A stretch of 64,000 nucleotides of DNA, taken from the NCBI GenBank assembly GCA_033063855.1, contig CP093829.1:11232243-11296242 (forward strand), read 5' to 3'. Below the pieces are notes generated by a model. The model was not told the DNA's origin. It saw nothing but the letters and a program-made list of their open reading frames with translations, and ran no database searches. Each line of letters begins with the position of its first letter. The first letter of the stretch is position 1. The position numbers and the translations under genes are program-made. Source of the DNA: Smittia aterrima. Its lineage: Eukaryota > Arthropoda > Insecta > Diptera > Chironomidae. This document shows positions 48,137 to 64,000 of the stretch, one piece after another.

Positions 48137-48936
48137 CACCTTTGCGTTTCACTCGATGACTAAATTGACTGGCAAATTAAAACTTTGTGAGTGGCATCTT
48201 ATATAGTGAGTTGTAAAATTTATTTTATGCTGACAAGGAATTTTTATGATTGAACCTTAGGCGTTTTCGAAAAGTTATTCTTGAAAGTGTGTCATTCAAG
48301 TGTCGATTTACTCTTTAAATACTGAGAACCTGCAAGTCCCAATCATCAACTAAACGACACGTGTGTCGTCATAATTTTGAAATTTATTCACAATAAGTTA
48401 TCGACGATAACGTTTTGGGTTCGCATTCGATTTTCGCTTAAAAGTTTTTTCTTGTCGGCGTTATGGCATTTCGAAGCGTTGTCAGCGAGCTCGAGGGAAT
48501 ATTTTTGGGTCACTTGTCTTGCTTCATCTAATGCAGAAAATTCTCGAGCAATCTGGCATTGGAGAATATCCCCAGACGTGAATTGCTTTCTAGCGATGAA
48601 ATATAATATTTATATCGCGCGATAATGGCGATTATTTATAGCCAGACAGCGAGAGAGTGAGTTAATTGATAAATGATAGCTCTCTTTGATTAGACAATTC
48701 GTCAATGATGATAATGTGCTTAAGGGCTTTATGCTTTGGGAGGTTTATGCATTGATTTTAACGGCAGTTTGATTAGATCATTCCTTCTGAGAAAAGCCCT
48801 AAAAATCTTTATTCACGAGTTGTTATTTGACAAAATTTCCATTTGTTTCCACTCACAAATCAAACATTAAGCGATAAGCAGAAAACACTTTCCAAAAACA
48901 CGACAACGAGTGCTTCGGGTCATTTTGATTTAGAAA
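48137..48936. other. Shared upstream region of the divergent CP5 and CP6 genes
   Basis: 800 nt between the divergent starts of CP5 (-) and CP6 (+). It contains the CP5 TATA/initiator, TTATCGACGATAACG near 48400, GCGATAATGGCGATTATTTATA near 48618, and GCGATAAGC at 48871-48879 about 60 nt before the CP6 ATG. These GATA-type motifs suggest a shared control region. No gene is seen inside. Confidence 0.4.
48165..48210 (-). promoter_or_regulatory. CP5 promoter: TATA box and initiator
   Basis: Minus-strand ACTATATAAGATG (about 48209-48197) is followed about 30 nt later by GCCAGTCAATTTAG, an initiator-like CAGTC, then the ATG at 48136. Confidence 0.5.
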
Positions 48937-50728
48937 ATGAAGTTGTTCGTTCTGCTAACAATCGCGGTTTCAATCTGCTCGATTAGTTCAAAGTCGTACG
49001 AGAACTTTAAAGTTTATTCGATTTTCTGTGCAACGCAGAGCGATGTTAAGAGCATTAGGCTCTTGGAGCATATTCCGAGAGTTGATTTCTGGAGTCTACC
49101 GGGAGTCAACAAGTCTAACGACATTCTCGTCGAACCATCGTTCGAGACGACGATCGAGGAATTTCTGTCAAATAAAAATATCGACTATAAAATTTTAATT
49201 GAAAATGTTGGAAAGTTAGAGACTTTTCAATCAAAAATCCATCAAAAATGTTTTCATCCTTTCACTCTCTCCATTCAATTTAGAACCATAAAAAATCGCA
49301 AGAGAAACAAATTAAAATTCCATTTCCCGAACGGAAACTCTGCCGATACAGTTCGTGATTTTTCACACTACTGGACTCTGCTCGAGGTAAGTTTAGAGAA
49401 AAACCATTTTTCAACCGGAGATTTTCGTCGGTCGAAACATTCACATACCTTTCAGGGGATGAAATGAGTTATTTAACATTCCAAATTGGTTGTGAAGCTT
49501 GTCAAAATTCCGATTTTCGAAGCGTTAGAAATGGCTCCAGGTGGATATTACCTCGCGTCTCTAAGCAACACTTCACTCCATCAACATCCAAATGAATAAA
49601 AAATCTCTTCTCCAGATTGAAGATTACATAAATTTCCTCGCTCAATCAACGGATCTCTATGTGCGGAAAGTGATAATTGGCAAATCGTACGAGGGTCGAA
49701 ACATTTATGGACTCACGATTTCTCTGGATGAGACGGTTGGGAATCAGCCGATTTTATTTATCGACGCTGGAATTCACGCTCGGTTGTGATAAATTATTTA
49801 AGTTTACTTCAACAACAAAGACTAAACAGAATAATTTTCCAGTGAATGGGCAGGCCACATGAGTTTAGTTTATTTGCTTTACCAACTTGTTGAGAATTAC
49901 GTTGAAAATCTCGAAATTCTTCGAAATGTTGATTGGGTTGTTGTGCCGGTTGTCAATCCTGACGGTGAGACTTTAAATATTTATTGATTGCTTAATGATT
50001 CTTAAGTTTTATTTCTCAGGCTACGTTTACACATTTACACACGTTGAGTAGCAAAGTGTTTAACCTTTTTACTAAATTACATTCAATTCAATTTAGGATC
50101 GATTTTGGAGAAAGAATCGTAGTCGGCCAAACGATGACAACTCCACTTGCATTGGAGTAGATTTAAATCGGAACTTTAGATACGGTTGGAAAGCGGCCGT
50201 TTACGGGACAACGGTAAAGAGCAAAGCTGTAGACATTCACATGCGTTAATTTTATCTTTTCAGCCTTGCTCACCATCATACCCAGGACCGTTTCCCCATT
50301 CAGAGCCAGAAACGCGAGCGCTAGCCGATTTCATGAATCATTTTAAATACAAGTTGAAACTTTACGTGTCAATGCATTCCTATTCCTCCTTTCTGTTGTA
50401 TCCGTTCTCGTTCGATTTTGTTTACATCTCGAACTGGAGGCAGCATGAGGAGTTATGTCGCATATTCGTCGACGCTCTCAATAGAATTACAAAATTCGAA
50501 ACTTACACGTTCGGGCATTCGGCATCAGAATTCTATCTCGCAAACGGAGTATCTGATGATCACGTCATAGGTGAAGCAGAATCGACGATGGCTATTGTGA
50601 TTGAACTTCCTGGCGGAGGTAAACGAGGCTACGACTTTCCAGAAAATGAGATTGAGGACTTGATAAAAGAAACTTTCGTTGGATTGAAAGAGATTGGAAC
50701 TTATATTGGAAATAACTTTTATAATTAA
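48937..50728 (+). CDS. Zinc carboxypeptidase, M14A, CPB-like (CP6)
   Basis: A secreted pro-carboxypeptidase of about 424 aa and the only member on the plus strand. Seven exons: 48937-49214, 49284-49386, 49616-49782, 49843-49964, 50020-50042 (a 23-nt microexon), 50097-50213 and 50264-50728. All phases close. The first intron (49215-49283) stays open in frame, but it has a strong pyrimidine tract and sits at the same position and phase as an intron in CP1 and CP5. The signal peptide is MKLFVLLTIAVSICSISSK. The full catalytic set is present: GIHAREWAGH (split by an intron), FWRKNRS, GVDLNRNFRY, SMHSYSSFLLYPF, SEFYLANG (Tyr248), Asp255 in GVSDDH and IELPGGGKRGYDF (Glu270). It ends tail to tail with CP7, with 44 nt between the stops. 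Confidence 0.92.
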
Positions 50729-50772
50729 AATATCCAAATTTATTTAATCAGCTGAATTTTTGATTAAATTTC

Positions 50773-52035
50773 CTATTGTGTTGGCAATGGCAAGAGAGTA
50801 ACATAACTAGCCAAAGCTTCAACTCCGGCAAAGATTTCATCGACAATTCTGTTGATTTGAGCTTCAGGAACATCCCAACCGTTGGCTCCACCAGCTGGAG
50901 CGTAGATTGTGTAAACAAATGGAATGAAATCCTCTCCGGAAGCGTAATCTCCGCTTGTTCCTGAAGTGAAACCAACTGCGTTTGCTTCACTTGTTGCACG
51001 ATAACGTCCACCTGTTTGACGCCAGATTGCATCAGTAATAAGGTTTCCGACAGCAATTTGATCTCTGAAGTTTGGCATGAAGAGTTCACTAGCGGAAAAG
51101 AAGCAGCGATTAGATAAGCTCAAAAGTTTTGAAGAGGAAGCGATAAGTGTTATCGGTTGTGCAATAATAATGAGGCAATGCTATAAAACATCTGGTTAAT
51201 GACTTACTTGTTGCTTGAGAATGGATATGTGACCATTGAATGAGCGTCGTTCGACCCAGCCTTGATTGTGACATAAGCGTATTGAATTCTTTGTGTGAGA
51301 TCAATGGCGAACTGAATCGTCTTGGTTTCTTCTTCAGAGTCTCCACGAGGTCCACGGAAGTTATCGCTGCAAGGATCTTCATTTGAATTGATGTTCAATC
51401 CGAAGTTGAATTCGAAGTTTCTTTCAACATTAACTCCAACGCAAGTTGACCCGGCGTTTATGTTACGATTTTTGATCCAGTTGCGGTTCTAAACGGAAAC
51501 TTGAATAAAATCATTTTTCATATTTCTATTGAATTGAACTTACGTTGGCATTGGCTCTTGAGAATTCATATCCATCAGGATTTCCAACTGGGATAACAAA
51601 CCATTCAATGTTGTCAACGATGTTTCTGAAGTCATCATAATGTTCAACAAGTTCGTGCATAATGTCAATAGCTGCCATGGTTGAAATCCAATCGCGAGCG
51701 CTCACACCTGCAGTTACGAAGATAACTGGAAGAGTTTCTTCTCCCAAGTGTTCCTCGCTTGTAATGCGAAGTCCACGAATTTGGCGACCTTCAATGGTTC
51801 CTCCCATAATTTCAACTTCAGTGATAGCTGGGAATTCAGCTTCAAGTTGATCCATGTATTCATAGATTTCATCTAATGACCAGTAAGATTCAAAGTCGAT
51901 AGATCCGAATGGTCTGGAAACGAAATCACTTAGTTTGAAATCGAACTCACTCAAAAAAACTTACTTTTTAACAGCAGGTGATGGAGCAGCTAAAGCTGCA
52001 GCCACCAAAAAGGCGACAATGAATGCAATACGCAT
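50773..52035 (-). CDS. Secreted pseudo-carboxypeptidase, M14 fold without catalytic residues or propeptide (CP7)
   Basis: An M14A-fold protein of about 345 aa with exons 52035-51965, 51913-51544, 51488-51208 and 51088-50773, all in phase. The signal peptide (MRIAFIVAFLVAAALA) is followed after a few residues by the enzyme domain (SIDFESYWSLDEIYEYMDQL), so the propeptide of about 90 residues found in the other members is absent. Catalytic positions are lost: His69 to Ser and Glu72 to Asp (AGVSARDW), Arg127 to Ile (NWIKNRN), Asn144 to Glu (VNVERNF), His196 to Lys (YVTIKAGSND), Tyr248 to Gly (NAVGFTSG), Glu270 to Tyr (VYTIYAPAG). The frame, splice sites and fold motifs (GNPDGYEFSR, GANGWDVPEAQI) are intact, so this is not a decayed pseudogene. 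A binding, inhibitory or structural role is possible but unproven. The promoter has CTTTAAAAG near 52118 and GCGATAAGGATAATCGC at 52157-52173. Confidence 0.9.
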
Positions 52036-52156
52036 TTTAAGAACCGAGCGATTATTTGTAATTCCGTTAATAGCCAACAGAGAATTAATGGACTATTTGT
52101 GCTGGAGTTTCTTTTAAAGGCCGAATAATCTTTTCGACAATGATTGTGTGTGAGGA

Positions 52157-52173
52157 GCGATAAGGATAATCGC
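52157..52173. promoter_or_regulatory. Inverted GATA motifs upstream of CP7
   Basis: GCGATAAGGATAATCGC contains GATAAG and GATAAT and reads GCGAT at both ends in inverted orientation, about 120 nt upstream of the CP7 ATG. It resembles the GCGATAAGC elements upstream of CP1, CP3 and CP6. Confidence 0.4.
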
Positions 52174-52179
52174 TAGTAG

Positions 52180-53290
52180 TACATTTGCTAGCTGTAAATC
52201 AATAAACGGAGGAAAAGCTTGTGTGTTTGTTTCTTTCGGCAGAAGCGTCAAATTGAAGTACAATTAAGATAAAATAAGTTATGAAGTTAAAAGTTGTTTT
52301 AAAAGGCTTTAGTCAATCCAAAGTCGAATTTTGATTTCCTACGATTAATCGAATTAGATTAAAATTGTTTCCTGTTATACACTTGCAATATCTTATCGCG
52401 GCTTCACCTTTGTCCGCAGGGAAGTTCTCACTCTTTATCAAAATGTCTTATTTTCAATATAGAAACATGATTAAGAATTATCTGATATCTCTCGATTATG
52501 GTAGAAAAGTGTAAAGTTTAAATAAATGATAACTGAGCTTAATTAAAGATAATTTTTATTAAATGTTTGATTAAATGTTTGATCACAAGCTACGTTCACA
52601 TTTTGAGTCTATTGACCTACATTTTGATGAATTCTTCGAAGAATTTTGATGAAAATTCTCATTTCCCGGTAAATAATTGTGCAGTCTCCCAGTTCAAGGT
52701 CTAAAATTCGTAAATAAATCCGGCAAAAGCTCAAAAGTTTCAAGGTTATCTCTTGACTGCTCATCTGCTCATATAGCAATTTCATAACGACTCATGAAGC
52801 ACAATTTAAAAGCGCCCGAAAAAACAATTCCGCCAAAAATGATTTAAACGATGATAATGAGTTTGACAATCATTCACCCTTTCGAAAGCAAACAAGTAGA
52901 CAAACACTTCGTAGTGTACTTCAAAACGTAAACGATAATTTCACATTAATGAAATTTTCCAATTTCACACTCACTGACTCAGAATAATGAGTAGAAATGC
53001 GAAGAGCGACAACTTGTTGATGAGAGTTGACTCAAAGTGATTTTTCATCACTTCAAGTTTGAACTTTGAAAAGTTTTCAAGTTTGCGTCGTCTTTTGTTT
53101 GAGATAAATCGCAATTGAGTGGAGTTCAAACAAGTCAAGGGACGAAATGAAATTGTTGATTGTTTGATGTTTGCGTTAAATGCTTAGAAGTCTTCAAAGC
53201 AAGGTTAGCAAGTTTCTCAATTTTCCGACTGGCTTAACTTACCTCAGTTAACATACCTGCCAAATTTTATTTCTGTTTTGAGTGACTCGC
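52180..53290. other. AT-rich spacer between CP7 and the Tyr/Gly-rich gene
   Basis: About 1.1 kb of AT-rich DNA without an open frame of note, recognisable domain, tRNA or transposon end. Confidence 0.5.
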
Positions 53291-53296
53291 GATTAC

Positions 53297-53340
53297 TATA
53301 AAATGATTTTTTCGCGTCGTTAAAAATTCATTCTGTCAGC
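53297..53340 (+). promoter_or_regulatory. Core promoter of the Tyr/Gly-rich secreted protein gene
   Basis: TATAAAA at 53297-53303 is followed about 30 nt later by ATTCTGTCAGCG (initiator TCAGC near 53336), giving a leader of about 90 nt before the ATG at 53430. Confidence 0.55.
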
Positions 53341-53429
53341 GTCTGTCAATAAAAGCAAATGTGGAACTATCAAAAATTTATCTAGTGCTAAAAAAAATAT
53401 TTCACTCTCGAATAGAAATTAATTGAATC

Positions 53430-54321
53430 ATGAATCGCTTGACAGTGTCTAGTGTCATCCTAATTGTATTCCACTCAGTGATCACTGCCCGTGCTAATGT
53501 GAAAATTACTCCAATCGCAATCGAGAACAAATCAAAGGCTGATTTAAAAGTGGAAGAAGCTCGCTATCAGAATCCAATCGAACCGGAATATTATGGAAAT
53601 ACTTACGACCGCAATCGACAGAATTTTGTTACATCAAATTATGGCTCTTATGGAAGTGGATACGGATCAAATTATGATCGCTATGGTACCAACTCTAACT
53701 ATGACAGCAAATATGGAACAAATTATGGATCAAATTATGGCTCGACCTACGACCGTTACGCTAATCGAGACCGAACAGGAGTCAGCAGTGAGTGAAATCG
53801 AATTCCTTAAGAAATATTTTATGCAACCTTTCAATTTACTTAGACTACGGAGCTGGCGTGAATCCTCTCGAGAACAGACTCAACTACATGCCAGGTGGTG
53901 TCTACAATCCTCCGGCGGTCAATGGACTGGGAAACAATTATGGAAATAGTTATGGTGGATCTCCATCGTATGGAAACAGATATCCTTACGAAGGTGGCTC
54001 AATGAATGGTCCATTCCCCGGAGCTGGATTGTTTCCTCAAGACTTGGAAGGAAAAAAATCCCTTTTACTGCCATTAGCTGGAGCTGCATTATTAGGTTTG
54101 TCTTGTTACTCAATTCTATCTTTAGCTCTTCATGAAAACTCTTTTTATTCTTAGGAATTGCCACTTACGCTTTAGTTGCAAATCCAGGCATGGCAATGGG
54201 CTCACTTGGAGCAATGGGACACATGGGCAAGCGCAGAAGACGTTCGTTGTTTGATGTTAAACTAGAAGAGCATTTAGCTTATCGCTCACACAAAAACAAA
54301 GTGAAAAGAAGCGTGAAATGA
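53430..54321 (+). CDS. Secreted Tyr/Gly/Asn-rich protein with hydrophobic C-terminal segment
   Basis: Three exons (53430-53787, 53844-54095, 54155-54321) give about 258 aa. The signal peptide is MNRLTVSSVILIVFHSVITARA. The central region is low-complexity with repeats of the type NYGS(N/T)YDRY and GSYGSGYGSNYDRYGTN, then Pro/Gly/Tyr-rich sequence. Near the C-terminus is a hydrophobic Gly/Ala segment, KSLLLPLAGAALLGIATYAL, followed by VANPGMAMGSLGAMGHMG and a polybasic furin-like site KRRRRS. The hydrophobic plus basic ending recalls uncharacterised insect extracellular proteins that I cannot name with confidence. It could be a cuticle, silk, eggshell or membrane-tethered matrix component; no function is claimed. 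The TATA box, signal peptide and clean splicing support a real gene. Confidence 0.85.
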
Positions 54322-63739
<9,418 letters not shown>

Positions 63740-64000
63740 GTAAGTCGCTTTTCCTTCGCTCAGTTATTTATGCATTTGAAGAAAAAAAATTGGTGATGTG
63801 GAAGAATTTTTATGGTTGAAGAAACAGCAAAAAATTTACTCGACGATAAAGACCAAAGCAAACGGAAAATTTCACTTCGTAAGCGAACACAAACGGAAAA
63901 GAATTTAAGATTTAAGTGATAAAACAGGCGCGACTTTCAGATGATTACGAAGTCTCTTTTCGTTACTGTTTATTTCTAAAAATCCAAAATGTAGCTCGCT

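Overview
The window reads as nuclear DNA of a dipteran insect, probably a nematoceran such as a chironomid midge. Evidence: most introns are 50-80 nt with GT..AG ends, non-coding DNA is AT-rich, poly(A) signals follow stops closely, and the gene content (Olig-family bHLH, mir-124, CSRNP/Axud1, trypsin-partner carboxypeptidases, ELOVL) is insect-like. All exon models were built by eye from splice sites and reading-frame continuity; most close exactly in phase. The genus is an inference and no search was run.

Layout. 1-1524 (+): the end of a dihydrodiol dehydrogenase-like Gfo/Idh/MocA oxidoreductase. 2611-4763 (-): CSRNP/Axud1-type nuclear protein. 7391-8125 (-): Oli, an Olig/BHLHE22-class neural bHLH factor in three exons. 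About 8.7-33.9 kb: a gene desert with no convincing protein-coding gene, but with a clear mir-124 hairpin at about 23.85-23.95 kb (+). 33993-36711 (+): CFAP91/MAATS1, an axonemal radial-spoke protein, with repeated amphipathic helices in its tail. 37156-37830 (+): a small secreted leucine-rich-repeat protein.

38.2-52.0 kb: a cluster of seven M14 zinc carboxypeptidase genes (called CP1-CP7 here; CP6 on +, the rest on -), interrupted by an ELOVL fatty-acid elongase (43559-44653, +). CP1, CP2 and CP6 keep the full catalytic set. CP3 and CP4 are a recent segmental duplicate pair flanking the elongase; both have Gly in place of Tyr248. CP5 has the general base Glu270 changed to Asp. CP7 has lost the propeptide and nearly all zinc and catalytic residues, yet keeps a signal peptide and an intact frame: a secreted pseudo-carboxypeptidase. 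Residue 255 predicts CPA-like preference (CP1) or CPB-like preference for basic residues (CP2-CP6). GATA motifs recur upstream of several members, which fits joint midgut expression of a digestive battery.

53430-54321 (+): a secreted Tyr/Gly/Asn-rich protein with a hydrophobic C-terminal segment and a furin-like site. 54.3-59.9 kb: no supported gene. 59935 to the right edge (+): an hnRNPC/RALY-like RRM protein with C-terminal zinc fingers, running off the window.
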